Shown here: piece by piece, positions 24,166 to 36,709 of the stretch
Layout of the letters: every line of letters starts with the position of its first letter
How positions within the stretch are numbered: position 1 is the stretch's first letter
Assembly (NCBI RefSeq): GCF_000524195.1
Contig: NW_020170404.1
Location: forward strand, 469,436-533,435
Length of the DNA: 64,000 nucleotides
Origin: Echinococcus granulosus
Lineage: Eukaryota; Platyhelminthes; Cestoda; Cyclophyllidea; Taeniidae
Direction: 5' to 3'
Notes under the pieces: generated by a model
The model's database searches: none
What the model was told of the DNA's origin: nothing
What the model saw: the letters and a program-made list of their open reading frames with translations, nothing else
Translations under genes and position numbers: made by a program

Positions 24166-25979
24166 TTATATGAAGTAATTATGTGGTGCATGTATGTTTG
24201 AATTACTTTTGAGATGAAAAACGTTCGGTTTACATTAACCGCCTTTAACCTCCAAGGAGAATGCGAGCCCCAATCTACCTTAAGCCGTGACACCTGTAAA
24301 TTTCCACATCACTGCTCAAGTAAAAGATGACATTGTCTACTCACTCTTCTCGTTAAAAGGGGAGGAAACTAAGTGTGGAAGGGAAAAATGCAAAATTTAT
24401 TGCATCCATATCCACGGTTCACTCTTGAAGACTTGATCCTGATATACGTGCCTCTAAGAGTTACTTTCCAGCTAAATTAAATCGTACAAAATACTCGTAG
24501 TGTGTTTGAACACCATACCTTCTGTCAAAGAAATACTCTGTGAGATATAACAAAAGTTGATCAAGTGTTACTTTAACTTTCAGTGCCATCGCATTGACTT
24601 GTGGGATTGCCTTGTTAACAGTTAGCCAGTTCCAGACTTCAATACTACGGGAGGTCAGGAGTCTCCTTAGGCATACCTAGCAGCATTTTCCCTTATTTAC
24701 CAATTTCAACAATTCCAGGAGATATAACACAATCTGCATTTTATGAGGGCTTATTGTTTGAGGGGTGAACTGGGAACGGAAAACTCATGTCGAAAAAGGC
24801 GTTCACGGGATCCAAATAGCTGCATAAACTCGGCGCGAATCTACTCACATACGCTCACCAAGTACAGGTAAATCTGGGGTTTTTTTTATTGCAAATTATA
24901 ATCACAGAGGAGCACAACAACTATTATACATTGAGGAGTTGAAAATGCCTTAAGGAGATCGGGTTAGTGGCATAAGCCATGAGTGATAAGCTGAGGGCCG
25001 TCGTTTGCGGTTATAATGGGGCTTGAACACCCAACTTAAGTCTTGACAAGACACAAATGATGGAGAATGCCAAAATGGGAAGGCTTAGATGGCAAATTGC
25101 TAAAACTGATTTGCATTTGGTATATTTATGGCTAACTCGATGTGTTAGATTTTGAAAAAGGAGGAAGTGGAATACTGCTTTGCAAATTAGTTACTCCGTT
25201 CACAAATTGATGTAATGGTGGACACCTTCTGGAGTCGAACACTTCAGCTAAATTCCTTGTTAGTTTTGCAATTTTATTATTTATAAACTTCATTGTGAAT
25301 GAAGATTGATGGTGTCTGAGTGAGAATGATAAAATTTTAATAAAAGCCGTTGGAACGGTAGGGATTGTGTTCTCCACTAGCACTAAATGGAGTGTCAGAG
25401 AGGTTGTTTAAACAAATGGCAGATTTATCAAGCCAAAAGGGTTGCTTTTAAGCCTTAGTGTAAAGATTGGTGATGATTTTCTCTGTCATTTATTCAAGCT
25501 TGTAGACACATAGGAACCCAACTGAATTACTTTTTTCAGAATTTTTAAATACATGTACTCTTGCGCCATGGCACCGATTAGTATTTGTGACTAGCGCAAA
25601 GGAGTATTTATTTAAGTTTCAAACATCGAAGTTTTATCCAAATCCCTTTTAAAATAGGACGCATATTTAAAGAAAAATAAATAAAAGGCCGTGTGGTTAA
25701 AGCCGACACTTGCGGCTTTTTAATATTACATGAGGTGCGCATAATAGAGTCAGTCTCAAAGGGCATGAATAGTTAATGATCCCACAATAAAGTCGTTTAA
25801 AAAATATTTTAAATCACAGTAACATCGAAGCAAAAAAATTAATAATAGGTGCAGTAAAATGTACTTGAAATCTACCTGACACCAATTTGCATTCCTAAAA
25901 TTCGGAAATGTGAAGCGTGTACTTTTGAACTCGTAATAAAAATGTAAAATATTTAAAAACAAATCTAGAAATTTGCACC

Positions 25980-26160
25980 TGTTATCCTTTGATTGTTTGG
26001 TTAACTCTCGAATTTAATAGAGGGACACCTAGGGGTCCGCCAAGCAGCCTGGCCTGCTAGCCCGGTCCGAAGCCCCCCCAACCCTCCTGTATGTCAAAAA
26101 TACATATTCTGCTCAAGTATTGTCTCCTTTTGTCTTCAGTGAAGTCTCGGGGCGCTATAT
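25980..26160 (+). mobile_element. Solo LTR of the TRIM-like family
   Basis: Begins TGTTATCCTTTGATTG, keeps the GTTTGGTTAACTC, CCTGGCCTGCTAGC and TTTTGTCTTCAGTGAAGTCTCGG landmarks of the LTR in order, and ends at GGCGCTATA. Unlike full copies it is not followed by the TGGTGGCAGCG primer site, and no internal region precedes it, as expected after LTR-LTR recombination. Confidence 0.7.
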
Positions 26161-26729
26161 GACACCTTTTTAAAAAAACTCGACGCATTTTTTGGAGTTA
26201 TTTACTATATTGTATTATTAAGTCCTCATCTATGTTTGGAACCTTTGAGATCAGTTGCAGTTGTATAATACCAGGAAAGGAAAGTATTATCTAAAATCTA
26301 GAACAGGCCAATGCCCATGACCTGATTTGGGCTAGAGGAAATGCCACTTAAATCAGTTTAAATGAGTAAATATTTAGTGAGCTAGCTCCATATTTCCTCC
26401 AATTACTACTAAAAGCAATGCATTTGGAGTTATTTTCTGAGTCACACACTTAGCCTTTAAGTATTTCTGTTTCCTTTCAAGTGCTCCGAGCAACCCTTGG
26501 CTATGGTTCTGCATAGCATCAAATAAGCAATGGTAAAGTACTGGTCCACCACCAGAATACCCTATACGCAGAAATATGCTCAGGAGGGAATTTTTACTAA
26601 CTTTTTGTTCACTACGCATGACTTCTGTCAAACACAATGTACTTTGAGATTTGCAAAAGACTGAATATCCAGGCAACTGTGATGTAATGGCGTACAGACA
26701 AGGCTGACACAACGAGATAGTTTTGTAGC

Positions 26730-27770
26730 GCTGTAACCGCTTGCTTTACCTTTCAGATCTGGTAGCGGACAAATTGGGGTCACCGCCATTGTACCTCCAC
26801 TGGGTGGCCTGATCTTTGGGCCATGCCAGCAGGTCCAAGTCCTACTGAAAGCCGATAATGCATATTCTGCCCGGGTATTGACTATCTTCGTCTTCAGAGA
26901 AGTCTCGAAGCGCCACTTTGGTGGCAGCGTATAGTGAAACCGTTTTCAAAGAACAAATATCCTGATTTCTACTGCTGTGTGATAAATCATAGCGGGGCGA
27001 AAGAATGGCATAAGCTGCGAATGGGGAACCCTGCGACTATCTCCAACAGGAAGGTCAAAAATTATGTCTACCTTCGACAACTTCCCCAATCTCCTGTTCT
27101 GCAGGAATGCTATTTGCAAATGAAACGATGCTTGCCCTATACCAACTGGAAAAGTTTGCTACAGAGCTGATTTGGATGCCTAGATGAGTGGATCAATTAA
27201 GTGAAGACCCGATACTCCACCACTTCTCTACTGGATGGACAGAACGCAGATAGAAATGGCTGGACAGCGATACAGCAGGAACTAATTGACAAGGAGAAGC
27301 AGGCACTAAACTTTATCCACAAGAAACTACGTTTAAACCCCATTCTTTGTTACTAGACTCTACTTTGTGGCCAATGTTCCTACGACTAGTGAAGAACACG
27401 AGTGATAGGCAACATTCTCCAGTACAGTTTTTACACAGAACGAAACTTCAGACCCAGCAGAATTGTCAGGAGGGATCAGTGACGTTGCGGTCAAGTATTC
27501 TCTCACTTGCACGCAAATTCGATGACTGGTACAATCGGCCCGTGGGTGTTTTTCTTACACCACCAATTACGTTGTGATGGCTGACGCGGGGAGTTGACAA
27601 GGGGATGATGTTCAAAAGGAAAGGTGACTAGGTAATGTCTTAGCAGTTTGTTTAACTTTTTGTGGTGGAATCGCTCAAGGAAAGCTTCACCATTGTGCTT
27701 CTGCTGGGGACCACGACCTGCGAACTATGCCATTAGCCCCAAGCCCTTCTCTACGCATTCTTCCAGAGCA
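26730..27770 (+). mobile_element. TRIM-like LTR element, copy 2
   Basis: The 5' LTR ends CTTCAGAGAAGTCTCGAAGC, followed by TTTGGTGGCAGCG at about 26920. The internal region shares landmark strings with copies 1 and 4, such as AACAGGAAGGTC and GGCTGGACAGCG, and the stretch before the 3' LTR (GTTGTGATGGCTGACGCGGGGAG, 20 and more bases alike). The purine tract AAAAGGAAAGGTGACTA precedes the 3' LTR at about 27632, which is truncated by about 27770. No coding capacity was seen. Confidence 0.75.
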
Positions 27771-28335
27771 TTATGTCTTCTTTCGTTTATATAGAAATCT
27801 CAAAGGGGCTGCATAAGTACTAGCCGGTATTCTAAAGAAGACCAAAAATTTAATGCCAAAATGAAAAATTATTTTTTTCCAAAAGCAAATAGACGTAGGA
27901 TACTTCATTATACCAATCTCTAAGTTGGGCTAGAAGGGAAGCTTATTTGGAAAGAATGCACCCCTAGTTATTTTATTAAAACAAACTTCAGACCATGTTT
28001 GACAAAAATTTTTTGGTGCAAAGTGCACATTGCCCACTGCTAGCTTCAGAGCAGACATGCCTGGAGGTAATGTTGGTCATGCGAGTTTTACGTGTCTGAT
28101 AGATACCATGACACGAACGGTCAAAATCGCACAGAATCACAAAACAACACAATTCCATAGTTAATCGGACACAAAGTTGGGTAGTCAAAGTGCGTTCGAA
28201 GACATGAGGCAGCTAGTTAGTGCTGGCATCGCGGTACACGTATGTTTAAGTGCATAAGTAAGACTGATTGAGGGGATAAGACAGCACCGTCGATTCTCAA
28301 GGCGGACACAAGTCCCAATTTTTCATAGACCTTAC

Positions 28336-28458
28336 CATCCATATAATCCCCATTTCGACAATACATTCTCATCAACAAATCAATATTCCGAATCAAAAAG
28401 GTCAAGGAGATGAATGAAAGGTAGATCGAAAAGATGTTGAGTATTGTCTCAGATTGAA
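28336..28458 (-). CDS. Membrane-protein exon candidate
   Basis: Acceptor ATGCATGATAG (AG at 28460-28459) and strong donor GATG|GTAAGG at 28335. Exactly 123 nt, phase 1 in and phase 1 out. It encodes one transmembrane-like helix (ILNIFSIYLSFISLTFLI) followed by a charged loop (MRMYCRNGDYMDG). On the same strand as the hydrophobic exon at 32604-32514, so both may belong to one multi-pass membrane protein; family not recognised with certainty. Confidence 0.35.
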
Positions 28459-28836
28459 CTATCATGCATAAGAGGTTGATAAATGCCAAAAATTAATTTT
28501 AGGTTCATTGGAAGACATACAATGAATAATTGAAAATTATTAGATGCAATGAGTTTGAATCCTTTTGATGATAGGATATCTTGAAAAGCTGACCATATGA
28601 TAGGGGACAGGAAAAAATTCGCTTGATATACTTTTGATACGTATTGCACAAAGGAGCCTCCAGAATTGACTAAGAACACCAGGTTTATCATCAAAATTAG
28701 TTTCTAAAAATTTAAGTGGAAAATCAGCATTTATGGGTAGCTGTGGTGGATAAAATTCAGACGAAAACTGACAAAATACTTCGGATCTAGTGCCACTCTA
28801 TAGGGCAAAGAATAGGAACTGTAATCTGATACGTAC

Positions 28837-28953
28837 CTATAAAAGCTGTTAACATTTTGTGGCTGACCATAAACATGAAATAGGTCCAGTTGACACAACT
28901 TCGAGGCATAATAGGGCACAATGAAATCAAATAACAAAACACTGAAAAGGCTG
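28837..28953 (-). CDS. Possible membrane-protein exon, frame uncertain
   Basis: A stretch ending at the good donor TTATAG|GTACGT (28836). Two frames are open, one hydrophobic (VFCYLISLCPIM) and one reading LLFDFIVPYYASKLCQ, so the coding frame cannot be chosen. The acceptor is weak. Recorded because it lies between two other hydrophobic exon candidates on the same strand. Confidence 0.2.
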
Positions 28954-29009
28954 CTTTCAGACTATCTTGAGGTGTTAGTAGCAAAGATAATAGGGTAAAA
29001 CCCAATTAC

Positions 29010-32000
29010 GCATTCATCCGACTTCCATAATTGGGCAGTATTCAGATAACCACAAGAAAATGGAAAGATCCTAAGCGATAAATATATGACATTTGGAGAA
29101 ACTACGTCTAGAACACATTTGAGGTTGTAAACAATGGTAGTAAGACAGGCTTTTTAGGATGAAACGACTGGATCAAGTAAGAACACCAAGTGACATAAAC
29201 GAAAAAACCAAGCTAATTTAACCGTGTAAGCCTTTCCTCAACAGCACAAAAGTCAAATCTTCTTCCTTATCTCCACCGTCTCCAAACTCCTAGTTGAAAT
29301 AACTCATGTATACTTCTTGACACAAAAGGTATCCTAGCAATACACCTTTGCATCTTCATTCTTAAAAGTGATATCTTTGTCGAAGGAACAAAATCAGTAG
29401 TAGCGACAAGTTAGGAAAACCCACGGTTGGTGGGGAATTTGAAATAGGACTGGTCGATACGATACAACGACAAGAAATAAGGCACAACATATCTAAAACC
29501 TTAAACCATCTGAAACTCTCCGCCCAACATTGCCGTTATCAATAATAAGCAATCGAATACATTCATCTAGCGCCCCAAAGTCGAAAGATCACAAAGCATT
29601 CACAGATCAATTATAATTTACTTAGGACGGTAAAACAAAACAGGTAAATCATATCTGCCATACATTTGGGACTATTAATCTTCTTTCTAGAATTTTTGCG
29701 GGCTGTAATCAATTTTTGAGAAGTTTAGTCAGAGGAAGAAATAGTAATATAATTAAAAATTTTGAAAATATTATGTATTCATTGATTTAGGTCAAGTTTA
29801 TAGGGCATTGTGGCTTTTCTCCTTTAATAAAGCTAATTTTTAACCGCTTTAACCACTTTGAATTACGAAAAGTTCAGAATAAACCTCTTTACTGAAATTT
29901 TAACCCATTTTAGGTCATTATGGAATCAGATAAAATAATGCAAGCCCTGAGACCAGTCAGCTTTTATAAACTACCTTTTTAACTGTTGACAATTAGAAAA
30001 TGCATGAATTCAGACTTGTTAATACAGGAGTGTGAATAGAGCATTCATCAGACATCTCTGACCAATAGTAGTTGGATATCATTTTTTTAAAAAGCAGATC
30101 CCTGCTAGTGTAAATCAGGTTGTCAAGTTAATTGCTGATCAGAAACGTCAGACACTAATCCGAAAAGTTATATTCTTCTATGCGAATGCATAGGATTGAA
30201 GAAGCATTGAGAAAACCCAAACTGCGTCATATCTGCTCTTTGCTACCTACCAGAAGCTCACTACAAAAGTCCCATTTTATCATTGAATTTAAGCAAAATC
30301 ATCATGGTGTATTTAAAACAATAGGAAAAGCTTGGATAAACTTTGCCAACCTTAAAAGACTACTCATAGAAAATTGTCCAGTTTTATTAAAAGTGTAGTG
30401 TAATACTTATGTTGTTTTAATGTGCCTTTCAGGGAGGAGGGAAGCAGAAAATTCGAACCTGGTAACTGGATCGCCCTCTCCCTTACCTAGCGACTGCGGC
30501 TCCCCTCCTTCTTGAATATTGTATTTTCCCTGTACATCTTGTCGTCTTTAATAAAGATGTCCAAAGTAAACCAACCGGGCTTGTCTAGGAACGCTAGGGA
30601 TCGGGAAGCGGAGACCGAGGAGTCTCGCTCCACAGTAGTATGCAGAAGTGGCTCCAACCCATTGAATGTCGAAGTCGAGTATTTTACCTATGACAATGAT
30701 AACACTCCTTAAAAAACGTCTACGTTGTTCAGATCCTTAGAAGCATACTATTGCACCATAAACTCGAGTGAATGTGCTTTAAAATGTGGACCTCTAAATA
30801 ACGGAAAATGCCATTCGTGTCGTTGTCATTGTGTGTCAAGGGGCTTCGAAAAATTTTTCTTTATTTAACACTCCTTTAGAGCATCTCTAGTCCTGGGTCA
30901 CCATTTACATACACACGCACAAACAGACAAATTATGGTCAACAATTATGCACAATCACCAGCCCACCTTTTCACGTTCAAATAACCCACCAACTGTGGTG
31001 CCCACTGACTACAGCGTATCCGGATATGAAGTTTAAGCAACTGTTAGACCCGCCTCCCTAAACGGACCAGCGAGGCCAAGTGTTTCCAATGGCGTCCAAC
31101 ACTCCCCGGGTTGATTGGAGTTGGGATCTACTGCCTGTTCATGGTTACATGGGGGAAAGCAAGAGCGGCACAGGGGCAGCAGTAATGACTGTCCGAAAAC
31201 TCGAGTTCTTGCTACAAAATTCAACATTCCCGCAAAAAAAGTATTTAAGGTTTGTCAATACGAAAAAGTCGTGGCGTTGTGTGTTCTGTGCTCTTGGATT
31301 TAAGCAGTAAAACTACTGGAATGGATGGAATGATATCACTAACTGTATAGTTTAGGCGCCGATACCTTAGCGGAGTGCCTTAAAACGACGTCTGGAGCCC
31401 TTTTGATTTTAGGCAACATCGGAGGAATACAAAGTTTCCCCTTTAGTAACCCTAAACGTGTGTCAATTGTGAAATTTGCTTTGAATGTGACGGAACCTAT
31501 GCTTATATATGAAGCATTCATACTGTAAAAAATTGTAATTTGTGCTGATCAAAACAGTGGAGATGATTTTGTCACATTCATCATCAGAGTCCTAGAGGAA
31601 AAGCAATTACCGCAGCCCAGTTGTTTTGTTATTCTAGTCCAACTATTCAGCCCCAAACCAAAAACAAATGCATTCAACACGTGACCACCAAAATCTGACA
31701 TCAGTTTTACAATCATAAACTTCACAGATCCATTTTCAACACGATTTGATGCAACTTTTATCATTAAATGATAAGAAACAGGTAATAAAATTGGGACGTC
31801 ACATATAGGTGACGCCCGAAGCGAAAGTGTTAATGAGGGAGCAGTTCACTTTCATATTGTAAGACATTACTCTCCAAAGATTAAGATTAGTTAAACTACA
31901 AAAATGGAAAGAAACACTTTTACTATTCAATAGTTTAAGGAATATCTAGATCCTGATATGTAAGAGGAGTCTATTTATTGGATTTTTTAGTAAACCACAG

Positions 32001-32510
32001 GCTTCTTCAAACTCATATCTTAGCAAAAAGCAAATTCAAAATAATTTACTATCTTTAAAACAGGTAAATTTGCTAAACGTAAAATATCCAAATCATCTTA
32101 ATTTGTTACCAGAGACGACCTGTCTGCTGAGACAGGCAAGCTTCTAGTAAACCCTTTTGCCGAAACGATCGCAGACGTACAAATTTGTTTAGATGATTGG
32201 AAGAAAATTAGGTACATTTTGTTGGGCAGTGGAAAAGACCGATTTTGTGGAATAATAAATCGAACATTATCAAAGCGCCGTCAGTGACCAAAAAATAACT
32301 TTAAATTACAAGTTACGGGTCGGTGCTATCAACCTGTATATTAGTTAAATAAAGTTGGCTCATTACACAAAGCTGAAGTGTCACATTAAGAAATGTAAGA
32401 ATGTAACTTAAAATAAGCTTTAATAAATCTTTTCTATCGGTTAAACATCTACCGAATTGAATTTGACTAGTGAAACGGTTGTGACGATGATGAGTAGGTA
32501 AAAATGAGCT
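29010..32510. other. Unannotated stretch, possibly intronic
   Basis: AT-rich with short open frames only. If the hydrophobic minus-strand exons belong together, this is intron. Nothing else was recognised. Confidence 0.35.
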
Positions 32511-32513
32511 TAC

Positions 32514-32604
32514 ATAAATGATAGCGACGGTAAGCTCCACAAGGGTCAGCGTTAAGAGGACATCATAGAGTACTTTTGTGCATCTGAGGGCAAATTTCAT
32601 TGGG
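32514..32604 (-). CDS. Membrane-protein exon candidate (one TM helix)
   Basis: Acceptor GTCTTCAG (AG at 32606-32605) and donor TTTAT|GTAAGC at 32513. It encodes PMKFALRCTKVLYDVLLTLT followed by LVELTVAIIY: a Pro-Met-Lys lead and one clean transmembrane helix with an acidic residue near its end. The pattern (Pro, then Lys, then a Leu-rich helix with Glu) is like the second helix of the N-terminal membrane domain of ABCC transporters, but one helix is too little for assignment. ATG 32600 could also make this the N-terminal signal anchor of another protein. Confidence 0.4.
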
Positions 32605-33358
32605 CTGAAGACGTTTCCTCTGCACACAGACGCGCAGACGGATGCCTGCTCACAACAACCCTCGGCGCGGCGGCGGCGGAGGCGGTGGTGGTGACATTTC
32701 CATGTCCCACCCAAAGCCCTCTTCCCCTAAATCCAACAAACCTACGCGCACAGGAGCCCATTTTCGTTTCCACTGGCAACCAATCACAGACAGGCGACTG
32801 CCTCCATATTAATCCACTTATCACTTGCTCTCTGTGTGCCAATAACTGTGTATACGTGCATACCTGCGTGCGTGCACACACATGGGTCTCTGTGCATCCG
32901 CACTCTAGCGGAGGCTGTTCACCACTCTGCCTCATGCCTTATGCTTCGCTTTCAGCGTTAATTAGTGAGATACATGGGTCGGTTGTCTATGAAACACCCA
33001 CTTTCAAAGCATCCATTATGCGCAGGCTGAAGCTTGTGCCGGTTTACACACATCATCGATGATGATGTTGGCACCCAAATGTCTGGAGGAGCCGAGCGGT
33101 GCCGTCTGTGTGATTTGCCTCTACTGACGACATTATTCAACAGCAAACAACCTCGCCATCTGATTGGCTAGACATCTGCTTGTCGTAATCCATTTTATCA
33201 AGTCCTTTGAAAGTGTGATTGTGGTACTGAATTACTGAAGGAGCAATTTTACACATCTGGTAGACACTAATCCTAATGTATGTCAAATAGAGTCATTTAT
33301 CTTATGTCAGAGCTAATTCTATTAACACGTGTGTTTAAATAGAGATTTGTTACTAGGG

Positions 33359-33562
33359 TCAAGCATGCAGCGCTTGCATTCTCTTTTGGGCAAACACCAC
33401 AAAATTGGGCTCAACATGCTTTGGCTGCCTTTTGCTTCGATGCGGAATCGACGTCATTAGTGAGGAATTGCTGTGAATACCAGGAAGACACTTTTTTAGC
33501 ACTGCGGCACTAAATGGGGCGAGTTGGGCGAAGACAGACAGTACAACGAGAGACAGCACCAT
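33359..33562 (-). CDS. Candidate small secreted peptide precursor
   Basis: A 67-codon frame starts at ATG 33562-33560, 7 nt after an acceptor CGCTTTACCAG. The first about 20 residues (MVLSLVVLSVFAQLAPFSAA) make a convincing signal peptide. Then follow KK and two Lys-Arg sites that would excise a 14-residue peptide starting with Gln (QPKHVEPNFVVFAQ). The layout of signal peptide, spacer, dibasic-flanked peptide and short tail is that of a neuropeptide or secreted prepropeptide. No Gly precedes the Lys-Arg, so the peptide would not be amidated. Homology is unknown, and the length is near what chance can give. Confidence 0.35.
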   Translation of the reverse strand: MVLSLVVLSVFAQLAPFSAAVLKKCLPGIHSNSSLMTSIPHRSKRQPKHVEPNFVVFAQKRMQALHA

Positions 33563-33986
33563 GAAGCGGCTGGTAAAGCGGTGGTTTGCACTCCCTTGAA
33601 TTTATTTTTGGAGTCTAACACTTCTTGCACAGTGCACTTGCAGTCTTCTCGACATCTGTTTGAATGGAAGCATTTCTCTAGACAAAGAGGAATAAGCATT
33701 GACTAAAAAATGCTAGAGGGATATTCAAAATAAAACTATAAAAGTTATTTAATGAGGTCATGTTTGGCTTACAAAATAAGCGCCAAATACAAGTATTTTC
33801 AAAACTATTCTTGTTTTAGTTTATGTGAAAAAAGAAACAATTCAAAAGAATAAAGACGAAACTAAAAATAAGCAATTTTTCCACCCTTTATTGTGCCACT
33901 CCATGGTCGGTAAACATTATAGATGTGTCGCACCCTAAGTTACCTCTGGGGCAGTAATGGGGAAGACTGACTTATTGGGTTGCTGT

Positions 33987-34012
33987 GGTGGGGGCGGGGG
34001 GGGGGGCTGGGA
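33987..34012 (+). other. G-run capable of forming a quadruplex
   Basis: GG, then GGGGG, C, an unbroken run of eleven G, then CTGGG. A homopolymer this long also suggests local assembly uncertainty. Confidence 0.6.
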
Positions 34013-34899
34013 GGCCTCTGGATTGGCGGAACGCTATATATACTACCAAAATAAACAACTTTTTGGGATAAAATACTCTTCTTTTTATGCACATCGTTCC
34101 CCAAGCTCCCTGTGCCACCCCGCCTCAGCCGTCACAAGTGTTTGTCGAGGTGTAGGCAACCATGAGCAAGGAACAAAAGTAGTGTATTGAGATTTTAGCA
34201 TCGCAAAAGTGTAGATTTGTTTAAGATTCCTGAAGATTGCAACCTCTGTAGGGTAAATCGCATTAAAGAGCGGGGCGACTGATGCGCCTCAGTGGACAAA
34301 TCCCGAATGTCAGTCGCAACATGAGGAAGGGAACGCGCCCCTCGCTCAGACTCATTTCCACACCGTGAGCGACTCCTTGGGAGATTGTTTGGTTCGCACA
34401 AGTCAGGTCTCACTACATTATTGACTATTTTGTTTCACTCGAGGTCATAGGCGTCGTCAAGAGGTCGATGTCTTTTCCATGACCCTTCTGTTGTGAGTAC
34501 TGGGCAGATTTGACCATCTGCAGAAGACGCCTCCTGTGCTGTTTAAATATGCTGCGCGGTCAACAAAATTTGTCACCTTCAATGATCAGATCCCGCAGCA
34601 CTTTATTCAAAATTGAAAGAAGTCAGCTCCCACTTCCAAAAAGTTGTCTCATTTTTGCTCTTTCCATTTAATTCAGTCGGGATCAAAAATCCAGATTCGA
34701 TAAAACTCAGCCGTAGGAGGAAGCCTGACTAATAAATTGAAAACTTATTATTTATTATTATAAATTTTGTAGCCTTAATCCGACTTTTGCGACCGTTAAT
34801 GAATAACTTTCGAGAGACAACCAAAGAGCTAGGGTAACTGAAATCAGATTGCTTATTTGTAAAAGACAGGCTATAGCCCTCCCCAGTCTATCCATAAGA

Positions 34900-35899
34900 C
34901 AAAGGAAATATTAATTGCACGTATTGTCGACGTAAATAAGAGCCAAGGGGCTAATGATGTGACCCAGAGGCCATTCCTCCTAGCTCAAGTACAGTAGCGA
35001 AGACTTGAGTGTTCGGGTGATCAGACCGAAGAGCTAAACAAACAATTAAGGTAAGACAGCTCTGGCCCCTTCATTTTATGCTTTGCTCCAGAGGTACGCT
35101 TAATCAACTTTTATTGTCGACCATTAGAGCGGCGCTGTAAGATTAACATCCATGAACCAACCGAGCCAGTCATCTAAAGTTCTGTCCTGTTTGCGAACCG
35201 TATTGGTTAAAGGGAGAATATGCAGGCCATCATGCACGCCCATCTTCAGTTGTAAGAACACAGGCCTAAAAGTAGAGTCATCTACTGAAGTATGAGATTT
35301 AAAATGGCTTTAATAGGGAGAAAGTTTCGCGTCTGTTCCCCCTCACCACTTTGTGTGCATTTCAATGATGTACAATCGGTCTGGGTTCTATCCCTCTAAT
35401 GGAGGGGCGGAGGAGGTGTCGCGTGTTCACTTAATTGACATCGTCTTACAGGTGCCGTGGACAACTCCGTAAGGGAGCTTTCCAAATGTTTCATGCTGCA
35501 ATTGTGACTAGTATTTTTGCAGTATGCCGGACTGGGTTGTTCCCTTTAGGTACACATCATTCTCAGCCCTTCTGTTGTAGGCCGTCACAGATTCTCCCAC
35601 TCTTAGCATGTGCCCCTCTTCCGGTACGTTAAGTTTTATCTCTCAGTAACAGGGATCAAGGTATTTGTCCTTCTGGATCAGGTTTGCTTTATGCTGTCAC
35701 TAGGATGGCGTCCTGAATCCTTCCAGAAAACGAACGAAGACATAATACTAGGGCAAAATAGGTATTATCAGCGTACAGAAGATCTGGGAGGCTACTGACA
35801 TGGCCCCTTGGCCTTGCCATCTTGTTAAAGTCCATTGGTGGAGACATAAGTGACCCTGAAAGCACAACGAAAGTTTTAACAAACGATCGAGGTATTGTG
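34900..35899 (-). mobile_element. TRIM-like LTR element, copy 3 (reverse orientation)
   Basis: Reverse-complement relationship to copies 1, 2 and 4. The 5' LTR lies at the right (about 35710-35899, ending GATCGAGGTATTGTG), with CTTCC(AG)AAAACGAACGAAGACATAATACTAGGGC-like landmarks. Internal landmarks (CATCGTCTTACAGGTGCCGTGG) precede it, and a degraded 3' LTR lies at the left near 34960-35060. Non-coding. Confidence 0.6.
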
Positions 35900-36379
35900 A
35901 AGCAACAATTAGGTAGATAGGATCCCCAATATTCCTCATCAGTTGTTTTCAAACCCTCCAGCCAATGTCAGGGAGAAGTAATTAACAGAAGGGTCAATTC
36001 CTTCTTTTACCTAATGAGTAGACATTGGACCTATTAACCCTTCAATTAGTCAATCCACCATGACATTGAGATTGCCTTGGCTTGACCTTACCTTCACAGA
36101 GCCTCATTTGCCCAATTCTAACTTTGTGATGGAGAGAAGGAAGGAAAAAAAGGTGATGCTGAATTTGTCTAAAATAATTCGGAATGTTTTCCTGTAAAAC
36201 GATAAGGCAAGCAAAATCTTTGTTGATGATCCTTACAAAGCAAACTTATACAGTAAAACCACACATAATGATACATAAAAATACTATCAGACCGCAGGTG
36301 ATAGCGTTTACTGATTGTAAGGTGAGTGGCTGTAAAGTATCAAAAAGATTTGTATGATACTAATTGCATAGGATAACCA

Positions 36380-36650
36380 AATAAGTTCGTGGGATTTTTT
36401 CGTGTAGTAAACAATAAACAACAGCTGTGAAAGCTTCTTCATGTGTTTTGCTTGTCGAAAGGAATAACACTACACTCCATAAACCAATCCTTTCCTGACA
36501 AAATAGAGGCTTGGTACTAATTCCACCTGTGTAAAACCTCCTGTCTCTGGAGGTAAATAACAAAACCCATCCCCATCCGCCTCCGTTTCCATCTCGTTTC
36601 AGCTTCCCAATTGGCTCTCCTCTTAATCCTGTGTGCAACTGTTTAATGGC
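36380..36650. repeat. Dispersed repeat family 2, copy A
   Basis: Matches 54555-54810 in the same orientation: shared order of GAAAGCTTCTTCA, TGACAAAATA, AAACCT(CC/TT)TC(T)GTCTCT, and the exact TTCCCAATTGGCTCT near the end. Moderate identity with small gaps. No coding frame is conserved between the copies; the type of element is unknown. Confidence 0.7.
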
Positions 36651-36689
36651 ATTGCAATCTCTAGGAGATATCGAAAGGTAGAAAACGGA

Positions 36690-36709
36690 GGGTATGGGTG
36701 CGGGGGGGG
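36690..36709 (+). other. G-rich tract (possible quadruplex)
   Basis: GGG, TAT, GGG, TGC, then eight consecutive G. Confidence 0.45.
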
